A stretch of DNA of 64,000 nt from an uncultured Planctomycetaceae bacterium (GCA_903885565.1 CAISJI010000040.1:1-64000); one strand, 5' to 3'; counted from the first letter of the stretch, positions 38,209 through 47,376 are shown. Notes: generated from the sequence alone by a model not told the origin. Numbers and translations: made by a program.

Positions 38209-38245
38209 TTCTGTTTTCGTACAAAATCTCAGTTTTTCCCGATAC

Positions 38246-38280
38246 AACCGTGTTTTTCCCTGTGGGGAGCACGGTTTTCT
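38246..38280 (+). terminator. Probable terminator after tRNA-Val
   Basis: AACCGTG pairs with CACGGTT around a 17-nt loop, followed by TTCTGCTTTT. The stem is short but lies 38 bp after the tRNA and is T-rich downstream. Confidence 0.5.
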
Positions 38281-38498
38281 GCTTTTGATCCACTTCATCC
38301 CTCACCGCGTTGCAGCGTGCCTGAGCCCCTGAGCCGTCAGCCACCCAGCGGAACAAAACTCCGTTTCTTGCCCCCTCGACTCAAGGGGATCCGCTCCAGA
38401 AACACCACTTCAGCACGCGCTTCGTCGGCACAGCCTGTGCGAAAGGTGGGTGTGAAAGAGCTCCGCCAGCCGGGTAGCCAGGTCGCCCTGATCGTCGT

Positions 38499-40454
38499 TC
38501 AGGAGCACCAGGGCCCAGCCAGTTGAAGCCGGCGGCGGGCACGCCGCTCGACGAGGCCCAGCGAGGCCATCAGCAGGGCGAAGGCACTGCCGAAGGAGCC
38601 GGGGTCGATTTCGGGTACGAGCGAGATGATCGCGATCTCATGGAGACCGAGGTAGTTGTAGTCCACAAGCCACGTTGCATCGGAGAGGCCATTGATGGTG
38701 GAGAATTGCCCTGTCAGCGTGCCGTAATGGGCGATCACATACGCCACGCCTGCTTCCTGCACCGCCAACGTCAGGTCGAGCGTGGAGCCGCCGAGCAGGA
38801 GGTTGCCCGACACATCGATGAAGTCGGAGGCGCCCCCCACATCGAGATCGATGGCCAGCGTGCCGCCACCGGTGAGATCGATGTTGCCGTCGAAAAAGAG
38901 CGAGCCGAGCGGGGAGTAAGCGCCGGGCCTTATCACGCCGCCAGCGCCAACGAACGTGTCTCCCTGAATCATGCCAAAATCGCCCCAGATCTCCCCGCCA
39001 TTCCCGACGAGCGTGCGGTTGGCGTCGACCACGCCGCCGTATGCAACGGCCAGAATATTCAAGGAACTGTCGCCTGTTGTGCCGGTGACGTTTGCCGAGA
39101 CGACGACGTCGGCGCCGGTCGCCTTCACGCTCAGTTCTCCGTTGAGCACGGCGACGATGTTGCCAGTGGCCGACTTGTCGTAGCCGACATAGAAGTTCTT
39201 GCCGGCGCCTGTGAGTGCGATTGTGCCACCCTGCACGAGATAGACAATATTGTCCGAACCCTTGTCTCCCACGCGGACGGTGCCGTTGGTCGTGAGCGTC
39301 GATTCAGCCACGATGAGTCCGTTGCCGCCTGAGCCCGCGTTGACGCCGAGCCGTACGCCGCCGCTGGTAACGGTGCTGCTGCCGCTGATCTCGAGAATGC
39401 CGCTGGTACCGTCGAGGCCGGCGATGATATTGCCTGTGGTGGAGAGCGTGCTGCCGTCGGAGACCACGACCCGGTTGTCTGTGGCCGTGCTCCCGGAGCT
39501 GATGACGAGGTCGTTCGATCCGGTCAGTTGGAGCGTGCCGCTGGTGGCGATGGAGGGGAAGTTTTCGTCGGTGTATCCCACAAACACCCGATTGCCGGAA
39601 CCGCTCACCCCGACAGTGAAGGCGCCCGAGTTGGTGAAGGTGCCGCCGGCGGTGATCACAAGGGAGTTGTCGGTGGATGACGCCAAGGCGCCGAGGGCCG
39701 TGTTGCCGATATTCCAGGTGCCGCCGTAGTTGTCGGCGCCCCCCTGACTGCCGGCGAGCCCGAGATTCAGGTTGGTTGCTGTGACGGTGTGGCCGGTGTT
39801 GTAAGTACCAATAGAGTTGTAGTTGTCGACGCCAGAGCTGGAGAGCACGCTCGCGGCAATCGTGGTGGCTGTGATTGAGGCCGAGCCGGCAGCAGTGCCA
39901 GAAAGCGGGGAAGTGTAGACGTAGTTGCCGCTGCCGTCGTAGCCGACCGTGATGGTGTCGATGGCATTGAGCGACACACTGCCGCCCGGCAGGCTGTCGA
40001 GGATGACGCCGCCCTGGGAGCCGGGGGCAGCGCCGAGCGTAACATTGTTGGCTATGACTGAGACAGGCGACGACCCGCTGTCAGAGAGCCGCAGCGGGAT
40101 GGTGGTCGCTTCCGTGGTGCCGGTGGCGACGTTGATCCAGAGCTGGTCGGAAAGCGTGAGGGTACCTGAGCTGAGCTGGCTCTGGCCGCCGCTGGGGCCT
40201 TCCACGAAAAACGACTTCGCCTGAGCGCCAGAGCCGAGGGCGATGTCGGCGCCGCTGCTGGTGGTGAGGGCGTTGGTTGTGGAGTCGGGGACGCCGCTCG
40301 ACCAGTTGCCGGCGGTGCTCCAGGCACCGGGAGTGGTGCCGGGTTGCCAGTAGGTATCGGCTGACTGAGCCGCCGAACCGGCGATCAAGAGGCCCGCTGA
40401 GAGAGCGGCGGCGGCGCAGCGGCGCAGCAGGGAAACGCGAGCGGAGGGAATCAT
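38499..40454 (-). CDS. Secreted beta-helical protein with PEP-CTERM-like PEIDPGS sorting tail
   Basis: A 651-residue surface protein. After a signal peptide (about 1-32) it is almost wholly made of Gly/Ser/Thr/Asn-rich repeats of the autotransporter-passenger type (G-T-L, G-N-N-V, V-G-x-x-G-S-G patterns) that should fold as a beta-helix. It starts with the DTYWQPGTTPGAWSTAGNWS module typical of planctomycete repeat proteins. The C-terminus VPEIDPGSFGSAFALLMASLG followed by LVERRARRR is a PEP-CTERM-type sorting signal: PEP-like motif, membrane helix, basic tail. No exosortase gene is in the window. It is divergent from the redoxin/copper protein gene. Confidence 0.9.
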   Translation of the reverse strand: MIPSARVSLLRRCAAAALSAGLLIAGSAAQSADTYWQPGTTPGAWSTAGNWSSGVPDSTTNALTTSSGADIALGSGAQAKSFFVEGPSGGQSQLSSGTLTLSDQLWINVATGTTEATTIPLRLSDSGSSPVSVIANNVTLGAAPGSQGGVILDSLPGGSVSLNAIDTITVGYDGSGNYVYTSPLSGTAAGSASITATTIAASVLSSSGVDNYNSIGTYNTGHTVTATNLNLGLAGSQGGADNYGGTWNIGNTALGALASSTDNSLVITAGGTFTNSGAFTVGVSGSGNRVFVGYTDENFPSIATSGTLQLTGSNDLVISSGSTATDNRVVVSDGSTLSTTGNIIAGLDGTSGILEISGSSTVTSGGVRLGVNAGSGGNGLIVAESTLTTNGTVRVGDKGSDNIVYLVQGGTIALTGAGKNFYVGYDKSATGNIVAVLNGELSVKATGADVVVSANVTGTTGDSSLNILAVAYGGVVDANRTLVGNGGEIWGDFGMIQGDTFVGAGGVIRPGAYSPLGSLFFDGNIDLTGGGTLAIDLDVGGASDFIDVSGNLLLGGSTLDLTLAVQEAGVAYVIAHYGTLTGQFSTINGLSDATWLVDYNYLGLHEIAIISLVPEIDPGSFGSAFALLMASLGLVERRARRRLQLAGPWCS

Positions 40455-40791
40455 CGGTGTTCCTTTATGTCTCTATGGTTGCCGCCCGGAATGGGGGCAT
40501 TTGCCGAGGCTCTGGCTGGCGTTTCCTGAGGCGCCCGCCGCCGCATCCGGCGGCGAGTCACTTTGGCCGCAGCCAGCAAGGCAAAAAATTTACCCAATAA
40601 TCAACCTGTCATAGAGGTCTCTCGGTACTTTCGTCAAACAGACTGTCGGCCGGGAGGGGGCAAGCCGCTGTCGCTGCTGGGGCTGCTGCGAAAACAGCCA
40701 TGGATCGCCTATGGGACGGTCAGTTAAACTCTCTTGGTTGCTCTTTCCGGCCGTTCTCCCCCCTGCCCTCTCTCACTCCCGGAGCCGCTTG
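40455..40791. other. Divergent gap with AT-rich promoter candidate region
   Basis: This gap separates the PEP-CTERM gene and the redoxin/copper gene. It holds a GC hairpin (CGCCGCCG/CGGCGGCG, 40536-40555) and an AT-rich stretch near 40588-40640 that stands out from the GC-rich surroundings and probably carries the promoter(s). An in-frame ATG at 40711 could extend the redoxin gene but has no ribosome binding site. Confidence 0.45.
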
Positions 40792-42924
40792 ATGCTGTTC
40801 TCTCGCTGCCCGTGGGAAAAGTCTTCCAGGCACTTTTTCCACTCGGTCGACCGGTGGAAAAGCCGAGGTTTTCCACGGTCGACGGGCATCGCATCCAGCG
40901 ATGCTGCACTGTATCCACAGCCTGCGAGCGAATACCGGGGCTCGTGGTGGGGGGGAGTCTGCCTGCTGGTTGTGGCGGGGCTGATCGGGGGGGCGGCGAC
41001 CGCTCGCTGCCCCACTGCCCGGGCCGCCGACGGGCCCGCTGCCACTCCGGCCGCCGCCGCCTTCCCCTGTGTCGCGCTCGATGGCAGCTCAATCGCGTTT
41101 GACCCCATTGCCCCCTGCCATGTGGTCGCCTTTCTGGGGGCTGGCTGCCCCGTGGCCAGGCAGTATGCCGGGCGCCTCGAAGAGATTGCGGCCCGCTATG
41201 CCGCTCAGGGCGTGCGGGTGATCGGCGTCGATGCCAACCGGCAGGATTCCCCCGCAGAGTTTTCCGCTGCAGCCCATGAGATGGGGGTGACGTTTCCGCT
41301 GGTGATGGATCCCCATCAGCAGATCGCCCGGGCTCTGGGCGCCACGCGCACTGGCGGCGTGGTGGTGCTCGATGCGCTGGGCACGATCGCCTACGCCGGG
41401 CGGATCGACGATCAATTTGCCCCGGGCGTCACCCGGCCGCTGGCCACGAGCCAAGACCTCGACGCCGCCCTCGACGACATCCTCGCCGGCCGGTCCGTGG
41501 CCACACCGCGCACGGAGCCGGTCGGCTGCCTGATCACATTCGACGAGGCAGCCACTGTGGCCGAAGCCTCCGCCCCCACGTTCCACCAGAATATTGTTCC
41601 GCTGCTGCAGAAACACTGCCTGGAATGCCACCGCACCGGGGAGATTGGGCCGTTTGAGGTTTCCACGCTCGACGAGGTGCGCGGCTGGGCGGCGATGATG
41701 CTGGAGACGATGGAGCAGAAGCGCATGCCCCCCTGGCACGCGGCGGATGGTTTTGGCGAGTTCAAAAATGCCCGCCGGCTGCCGCCGGAGGCGACGGCCC
41801 TGTTCCGGGAATGGATCGAGGCCGGGATGCCGGCCGGCGACGCGGCGCTCTCTCCCCCGGCCCCTCCGCTGATTGAGGGCTGGCGCCTGCCTCGGCAGCC
41901 CGAATTGGTGGTGCCTCTTGGACGCAAGCCCTTTGCCGTCCCTGCCGCCGGAACGGTCGACTACCAGTATTTCGTCGCCGATCCGGGCTTGGGGGAGGAG
42001 ACCTGGGTGGCGGCGGCGCAGGTTGTGCCCGGGGCGCCGTCAGTCGTCCACCATGCAATCGTATTTGTGCGTCCGGAAGAGGTCGCCGACTTCCGCGGCA
42101 TGAGCTTTGTCACCGCCTATGTGCCGGGCCAGCGGGCCACGGCATTCCCGCCGGGGTATGCGCGGCGGATCCCGGCCCGGTCGAAGTTTGTGTTCCAGAT
42201 GCATTACACCCCCGACGGTCAGCCACGGGAGGATCTCACCCGCGTCGGCGTGGTGTGCATTCCTCGGGCGGAGGTGACGCACGAGGTGGTCACCTTGGCG
42301 GCGGTCGAGCAGGACTTTGAAATTCCCCCCCACGCTGCCAACCACGAGGTGCGGGCCCAGACCAAGGGCTTCGCCAAGGGGAGCAGGCTGTTGGCGGCCT
42401 CTCCCCACATGCACCTCCGCGGCAAGGCGTTTGAGCTGCGCGCCCGCCGGGGGGAGCAGACGGAAGTGCTTCTTTCCGTGCCAGCCTACGACTTCAATTG
42501 GCAGCACACCTATGAGTTTGCCGAGCCGCTTTCGCTCGACGGCGTTGATGCCCTCGAGGTCGTGGCGGTGTTTGACAACTCCGCAGGCAATCCCGCCAAC
42601 CCCGATCCGAAGGAGACGGTGATGTGGGGGGAGCAGACATGGGAGGAGATGGCCCTGGCATTCTTTGAGGTCGCCCGACCGCTGGAGCCAACGGCGGAAG
42701 CAGCGCCAGCCCAGCCTGCCGGGCCCGCCGCACCGGAGGAGAGCGTGGCCTCCGCCCGGGCCGATTCGTTTCTGGCCCGGTTCGATGCCAACGGCGATGG
42801 TGCCGTCGTCCGCACTGAAGCTTCGCGGATTGTGCGCGACTATTCCTTTTCGATCCTCGACGCCGATGCCGACGGCCGGGTTACGCGCGACGAAGCGGTG
42901 CGGGCGATGCGGGGGCGGCGTTGA
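40792..42924 (+). CDS. Secreted redoxin-haem-copper monooxygenase-like protein with EF-hands
   Basis: A 710-residue multidomain exported protein. After an unusual N-terminal 45 residues (encoding a hairpin repeat) comes a signal-like helix (WWGGVCLLVVAGLIGGAA). Then a redoxin/AhpC-TSA domain (about 80-240; the active motif is FLGAGCPVARQ with a single Cys), a cytochrome-like haem site CLECH (CXXCH), a copper type II ascorbate-dependent monooxygenase-like region (VVHHAIVF, FQMHYTPDG, HMHLRGK) and a C-terminal EF-hand pair (DANGDGAVVRTE, DADADGRVTRDE). The start at 40792 has GGAG 7 nt upstream. It overlaps the RND gene by 4 bp. Confidence 0.85.
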   Translation: MLFSRCPWEKSSRHFFHSVDRWKSRGFPRSTGIASSDAALYPQPASEYRGSWWGGVCLLVVAGLIGGAATARCPTARAADGPAATPAAAAFPCVALDGSSIAFDPIAPCHVVAFLGAGCPVARQYAGRLEEIAARYAAQGVRVIGVDANRQDSPAEFSAAAHEMGVTFPLVMDPHQQIARALGATRTGGVVVLDALGTIAYAGRIDDQFAPGVTRPLATSQDLDAALDDILAGRSVATPRTEPVGCLITFDEAATVAEASAPTFHQNIVPLLQKHCLECHRTGEIGPFEVSTLDEVRGWAAMMLETMEQKRMPPWHAADGFGEFKNARRLPPEATALFREWIEAGMPAGDAALSPPAPPLIEGWRLPRQPELVVPLGRKPFAVPAAGTVDYQYFVADPGLGEETWVAAAQVVPGAPSVVHHAIVFVRPEEVADFRGMSFVTAYVPGQRATAFPPGYARRIPARSKFVFQMHYTPDGQPREDLTRVGVVCIPRAEVTHEVVTLAAVEQDFEIPPHAANHEVRAQTKGFAKGSRLLAASPHMHLRGKAFELRARRGEQTEVLLSVPAYDFNWQHTYEFAEPLSLDGVDALEVVAVFDNSAGNPANPDPKETVMWGEQTWEEMALAFFEVARPLEPTAEAAPAQPAGPAAPEESVASARADSFLARFDANGDGAVVRTEASRIVRDYSFSILDADADGRVTRDEAVRAMRGRR
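40812..40904 (+). repeat. Hairpin repeat module inside the 5' end of the redoxin gene
   Basis: This copy carries H0 (GTGGGAAAAGT/ACTTTTTCCAC, one G-T pair), H1 (CGACC/GGTCG outer stem, GTGGAAAA/TTTTCCAC inner stem, loop GCCGAGG) and H2 (GCATCGC/GCGATGC). Against the copies at 36897 and 37081, three inner pairs of H1 are exchanged on both sides. It lies just after the predicted start codon, in frame with the gene. Confidence 0.85.
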
Positions 42925-45404
42925 CCACTGATTTCCTGCCAGCCGGGCCCGGGCCCGGTACGAACTCCTCCCCCCACCCTGCCCCACGGCTCTCTGCCAC
43001 AGCCCGAGCCTTTGCGACGGTCATCGACCACCCCTGGCTCTGTCTTTTGTTGGCACTGGGCCTTTCGGCGCTGGCGGCCACGGGCTACCGCGATCCAGGC
43101 TGGGCCAAGGGGGCGTGGAACGGAACCTGGTGGCAGGCAGATGCCGAGGGAGATGGCGACAAGAATCAGGCCGGTGCCGCGGGAGGGCCAGCCGCGGCCC
43201 CCCGCGTCGATGCGCCACCGCGCAGGCGGGCTGGCCGCGGCCGGGGATCGGCTCTCGGGCGGGCCGATGCGATCATGGTGGTGGAATGCCCGGCAGCTTT
43301 CACGCGTGAGGGGGCTGCGGCACTGCGGCATGTCGTGGAGCGGCTCGAAACGCTCGACTCGGTGGCGGGGATCACCTGGCTCGACCGGGCCCCGCCGCTC
43401 AATATCTTCGGCCTCGACGAACCGATTCTGCCCCGCGGCCCCGCGTCGGACCAGCGCTTTGAGGTGGCCCGCGAGAAGGCCCTCAAGCACCCGCTGGTCA
43501 TTGGGCAATTGCTCTCTCCCGATGCCAAAACGCTCCTCTTCCTCATCACCTATGACTGGGCGCTGGTGCAGGAGGAGGCCGACGTCACCGAGGCCTTGGT
43601 GACCACCGCCCGGACGGCGGCGGCCGAGCATCCCGATGTGCAACTCTCCTGTGCGCTCACCGGCCCGGTGCCGATCCGGCTGGAGTGGGTGCGCAACCGC
43701 GATGCCAATGAAGGCCGCTACCAATTCGTCGGCTATGGTTTGATTCTGGCCCTCTCCGCCCTCCTCTTCCGCGGGCTCTCTGTTGTGCTCGTCACGGCGG
43801 CGGCGCCGGCGCTGGGCGTCTTTTGGACGCTCGGGCTTGTGCGCACGATCGGCCTCCAGGACAACCCCTTCGGCCATGTGATCCTGCCGGTGCTCCTGAG
43901 CCTCGTCGGGTTTGCCGACTCGGTGCACATGATGGTCGATATCCGCCGCGGGCTCGCCGCGGGGCTGGCCCCGCGCGAGGCCTGTCGGAGGGCGCTGTCC
44001 ACGGTTGGCGTCGCCTGCTTCCTGACGATGATCACGACGGCGGTCGGGATGGCGTCGCTGTCGCTGGCCCGGCATGAGGTGGTGCGCGATTTTGGCTGGT
44101 CGTGCGTGATCGGCGTGGCTTCGACCTGGGTGGCGGTGCTGACGGTGCTGCCGCTGTGCTGCGCCACCCCCTGGAGCCGGGTGCTTTCTCGCGGTGCCGG
44201 CCGCGAGCTGATCGGCGGCCAACTCCATCGCGTGGCCGCTGGGATCGACTTCACGCTCCGGCATGCCAGGGTTACCAGCGCCCTGACGATTGGTCTGTTC
44301 GCGGCGCTGGCCGTCGTGGCACTGCAGGTGGAGCCGGATGACCGCAAGGCGAATATCCTGCCGCCGGGCAGCCCTGCCCAACGTGCCCTCGCACAGATCG
44401 ACGAGGCGCTCGGCGGGCTCGATGTCTGCTCCGCCGATCTGCAGTGGACCGGTGAAAAATCACCGGAGGAGATCGCCGATATTCTTGGCGATGTCGATCA
44501 GCTCCTGAGCGATGAGCCGCTGCTGGGTCACCCGCTTTCTGTCTGCCGGCTCATCGACGCCCTGCCCGGAGAAGGGACGGCCCGCGAGCGGATGGATCTG
44601 CTCGATCTGCTGCCGCCGCCGCTGAAACACAATCTCTACGATCCGGCCAAGCAGACGGCGCGAGTCACGTTCCGCGTGCCCGACCGCGGTACGGTCGCCT
44701 GCAAGCCGACATTTGAGCGGGTCGATGCGGGGCTGCGGCGCATCGAGGCCGCCCATCCAGGTTGTGAGCTTTCCCTCTCCGGTGAGCCGATCGTGCGCTG
44801 GCGCGATCTCTATCAGGTCGTGACCGATCTGGCCCGCAGCCTCGGCACAGCAGCCGTTGAGATTCTCGTCGTGATGATGGTGGCGTTCCGGTCGCTGCGG
44901 CTGGGGCTGATCGCGATTGTGCCCAACATGCTTCCGCTGGCGGCGGCCGCCGGCTGGATGGTGGCCACAGGGCAGCCGCTCGATATCGTCTCGGTGTGTG
45001 CCCTGACGATCTGCCTGGGAATCGCTGTCGACGACACGATTCACTTTCTCTCCCGCTATCGCTTCGAGCTCGATCAGGGGCTGGAAAAGACTGCGGCGAT
45101 TCGCCAGGCCTTCGCCGAGGTGGGAACCGGCATGATCATGACGACCGTCGTGCTGCTGGCTGGCTTTTCATCGGTGCTCGCCAGTGACAGCCGCGACCAC
45201 CGCGCCTTCGCAACGCTGGGCATGGTGACGCTGGGCATCGCGCTGTTGTGCGATATTTTCTGCCTGCCGGCGTTGGTGGCGATCTTCGACCGGCCGTCGC
45301 TTCAGCCACCATCCTCGCGCCCGGCTCAATCGCGCAGCCTGGCGATCGGCGCCGAGCCGCTGCCAGCATCCCCCGCCACACAGCAGGCCGGTTCCGCAGG
45401 GTGA
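42921..45404 (+). CDS. RND/MMPL family efflux permease
   Basis: An 827-residue, roughly 12-helix permease of the RND superfamily (MMPL type), likely exporting a lipid or other hydrophobic compound. Two repeated halves each have a helix, a large extracytoplasmic loop and five more helices; conserved patterns include PVLLSLVGFADSVHMMVDIRRG in half one and ICLGIAVDDTIHFLSRYRF in half two. It begins with TTG at 42921, overlapping the upstream stop as TTGA, so it is translationally coupled to the redoxin/copper protein. The N-terminal loop holds a low-complexity Pro/Ala/Arg stretch. The cargo cannot be deduced. Confidence 0.92.
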   Translation: MTTDFLPAGPGPGTNSSPHPAPRLSATARAFATVIDHPWLCLLLALGLSALAATGYRDPGWAKGAWNGTWWQADAEGDGDKNQAGAAGGPAAAPRVDAPPRRRAGRGRGSALGRADAIMVVECPAAFTREGAAALRHVVERLETLDSVAGITWLDRAPPLNIFGLDEPILPRGPASDQRFEVAREKALKHPLVIGQLLSPDAKTLLFLITYDWALVQEEADVTEALVTTARTAAAEHPDVQLSCALTGPVPIRLEWVRNRDANEGRYQFVGYGLILALSALLFRGLSVVLVTAAAPALGVFWTLGLVRTIGLQDNPFGHVILPVLLSLVGFADSVHMMVDIRRGLAAGLAPREACRRALSTVGVACFLTMITTAVGMASLSLARHEVVRDFGWSCVIGVASTWVAVLTVLPLCCATPWSRVLSRGAGRELIGGQLHRVAAGIDFTLRHARVTSALTIGLFAALAVVALQVEPDDRKANILPPGSPAQRALAQIDEALGGLDVCSADLQWTGEKSPEEIADILGDVDQLLSDEPLLGHPLSVCRLIDALPGEGTARERMDLLDLLPPPLKHNLYDPAKQTARVTFRVPDRGTVACKPTFERVDAGLRRIEAAHPGCELSLSGEPIVRWRDLYQVVTDLARSLGTAAVEILVVMMVAFRSLRLGLIAIVPNMLPLAAAAGWMVATGQPLDIVSVCALTICLGIAVDDTIHFLSRYRFELDQGLEKTAAIRQAFAEVGTGMIMTTVVLLAGFSSVLASDSRDHRAFATLGMVTLGIALLCDIFCLPALVAIFDRPSLQPPSSRPAQSRSLAIGAEPLPASPATQQAGSAG

Positions 45405-45690
45405 TGGATGGCGGCTGAGGTCCGCGGAGGGCTGGCCGGCTCTCGGGGGAGCGGGGCCGGGAGCGAGCAGAAATCTGTAAAAAAGGCCTCGAGCTGGCCA
45501 GACGGGCTACCAATTCCGGCCGGGAATGAGCGGCGGAGTTGTCGCGCCGGGCCCAAGATGTTAGAAAAATGGGGTTCGACTGACGAGCTCCTGCACTCCA
45601 GCCCGCTAGGGAACTGCGGTTTGTGCATCTGGCAAACATCGTTCAGTCGGTTGTTTCGCGAAGCCTGTTCCCGATTCTAGAGGTTGTTTT

Positions 45691-46089
45691 ATGTCCCGGA
45701 AGATTTACGTGGGGAACCTGCCCTGGTCCACCACGTCCTCCGATCTGGAGGCGATGTTTGCTCCCCATGGTGCCGTGCGAGCTGCCGAAGTGATCTCCGA
45801 TCGCGAGACCGGCCGGTCGCGTGGTTTTGGTTTTGTCGAAATGGAGACCGACGACGGCCTCCAGGCGGCTATCGCGGCCCTCAACGGCCACGAGATGAAC
45901 GGCCGTCCCCTGACGGTGAACGAAGCCCGTGAGCGCACTCCCCGTCCAGGTGGCGGTGGTGGTGGCGGCGGTCGTTCCGGTGGCGGCGGTGGCCGCGGGT
46001 ACGGCGGCGGCGGCGGTGGTGGCGGCTACGGCGGTGGTGGCGGCGGCGGTGGCGGCCGCGGCTACGGTGGCGGCGGCGACCGCTACTAG
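45691..46089 (+). CDS. Glycine-rich RNA-binding protein (RRM)
   Basis: A 132-residue protein with one N-terminal RRM domain (1-80) carrying RNP2 KIYVGNLPW and RNP1 RSRGFGFVEM, followed by a Gly/Arg/Tyr-rich tail (about 88-132). Bacterial RRM proteins of this type often respond to cold or other stress. AGAGGT precedes the ATG. The 286-bp stretch before it (45405-45690) holds nothing I recognise. A hairpin lies 122 bp downstream, before rpsR. Confidence 0.93.
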   Translation: MSRKIYVGNLPWSTTSSDLEAMFAPHGAVRAAEVISDRETGRSRGFGFVEMETDDGLQAAIAALNGHEMNGRPLTVNEARERTPRPGGGGGGGGRSGGGGGRGYGGGGGGGGYGGGGGGGGGRGYGGGGDRY

Positions 46090-46210
46090 GCCATTGCGGT
46101 AGTTCCTTCGATTTTTCCGGGCATCCATGCCGATTCAGCTGCTCTGTGGCATTCCACTTACGGCCTGACTTTCTGCTCCTGACTGCCTGAAAAAATGTAT
46201 GTTCCATGCT

Positions 46211-46240
46211 CACAGGGGCTGGGAATCCTCAGCCCCTGTG
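46211..46240 (+). terminator. Hairpin between the RRM gene and rpsR
   Basis: CACAGGGGCTG and CAGCCCCTGTG form a perfect 11-bp stem around GGAATCCT. There is no immediate T-run (TGAGATTTGG follows, and TTGATTTTTT only 17 nt later), so it could be a terminator, a processing site or a leader structure of rpsR. Confidence 0.65.
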
Positions 46241-46342
46241 AGATTTGGAAGTCTGCTTGATTTTTTCTATCCATACATTTCCTGCCCGGACAACAGACTT
46301 GTGTCTCTGAACAACCCCTTCATTTTTTCCCTCTGAGAAGCG

Positions 46343-46621
46343 ATGCCTCCAGCCAACCCGAAGTTTGCCAAGTTTGCGAAGAAGAAGGCCAAGCCGCGTC
46401 TGAAGGTCAAGCGGCGCGACCCGATCTTCATCGACGGTGCCCGTCCACGGCCCATGTATGTCGATTACAAGGATCTCGAGTTGTTGGGCAAACTCGTGAA
46501 CCGTCAGGCCAAGATTCTCGGCCGGCGCAAGAGTGGCTGCACGGCAGCCAGCCAGCATGCAGTTTCGAGCGCGATCAAGCGGGCCCGGTTCATGGCGCTG
46601 CTCCCCTACGTCGGCGAGTGA
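46343..46621 (+). CDS. rpsR: 30S ribosomal protein bS18
   Basis: A 92-residue small-subunit protein near the platform. The conserved region PMYVDYKDLELLGKLVNRQAK and the RRKSGCTAASQHAVSSAIKRARFMALLPY end identify it; the Lys-rich N-terminus (1-25) is longer than in E. coli (75 residues). It is not next to rpsF or rplI, the usual partners. Confidence 0.96.
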   Translation: MPPANPKFAKFAKKKAKPRLKVKRRDPIFIDGARPRPMYVDYKDLELLGKLVNRQAKILGRRKSGCTAASQHAVSSAIKRARFMALLPYVGE

Positions 46622-46833
46622 TCGCCACTCTTCGACAGCCAGTGGAGCGGCTCTCATCCCCGGTGACCGGGGCAGCAGGAATGGTGCTGGAAATCCACTG
46701 GCGGTGTGAGATCTGCTCCGCGCGGCCGGGTCAGCCCGGCGGCGGCCTTCGGTATGGGGCAGGCGGTTGGAAACAATTGCCTCGGGGGCGAGGCGGGCAG
46801 CCTCAATCCTGAGGGCGGGAGGGAATTGATGCC

Positions 46834-47319
46834 ATGGAATCTTCCCCTCCAGCCGGTTTTGCAGCCCGTTCCGGAGTTCCTTTCCGCGTGCAGCGGCGGG
46901 TTGAATTCCGCGACACGGACGCCGCTGGCATTGCTCATTTCAGCGCCTTCTTCTTCTGGATGGAGTCGGCTGAACACGAGCTTCTCCGGGAACTCGCCAT
47001 CGCGGTGGTTGATGGGAAAGGCTCCGCCCGTCAGGGGAGTGATCACGGCGGCCACGAGAGTTGGCCGCGGGTGAGTGCCGGCTGCGACTATAAGGCGGCA
47101 GTGCGGTTTGGGGATGAGATCGACATTCTCGTGACCGTGGCCGAAATCGGCAGGTCGAGCGTGACATACGCTTTCCGGTTTGAGCATGCCGGGGCTTGGG
47201 TGGCGCAGGGGCGGGTGGTGGCAGTGCGCTGCCTCATGCGGGGTGACGAGCCTCCGGCAGCAGTGGCCATCCCCGCCGACATCGTCAGCCGGTTGGAGAG
47301 ACACCGGACCGGCGGCTGA
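46834..47319 (+). CDS. Acyl-CoA thioesterase, 4-hydroxybenzoyl-CoA/YbgC-like hotdog fold
   Basis: A 161-residue hotdog-fold thioesterase. The N-terminal helix region RVQRRVEFRDTDAAGIAHFSAFFFWME matches the catalytic Asp (DTD) pattern of YbgC/FcbC-type enzymes, and SAGCDYKAAVRFGDEI is the next conserved strand. It would hydrolyse a medium- or aromatic-acyl thioester. It is followed by the GTG/ATP-binding protein gene region, with no gap beyond the stop, so co-transcription is likely. Confidence 0.87.
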   Translation: MESSPPAGFAARSGVPFRVQRRVEFRDTDAAGIAHFSAFFFWMESAEHELLRELAIAVVDGKGSARQGSDHGGHESWPRVSAGCDYKAAVRFGDEIDILVTVAEIGRSSVTYAFRFEHAGAWVAQGRVVAVRCLMRGDEPPAAVAIPADIVSRLERHRTGG

Positions 47320-47376
47320 GTGGCGGTGTGGAAAGTCGCTCGTTCGCCTGAGCGACGCAGATGGCGGGAGCAAGCT

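Noticed and set aside
42840-44381. Minus-strand ORF of 513 codons opposite the RND permease
   Set aside because: It is a shadow, with low-complexity Arg/Gly/His composition and no domain.
45408-45680. Small ORF before the RRM gene
   Set aside because: It has no family, no convincing ribosome binding site and overlaps the probable promoter region of the RRM gene.
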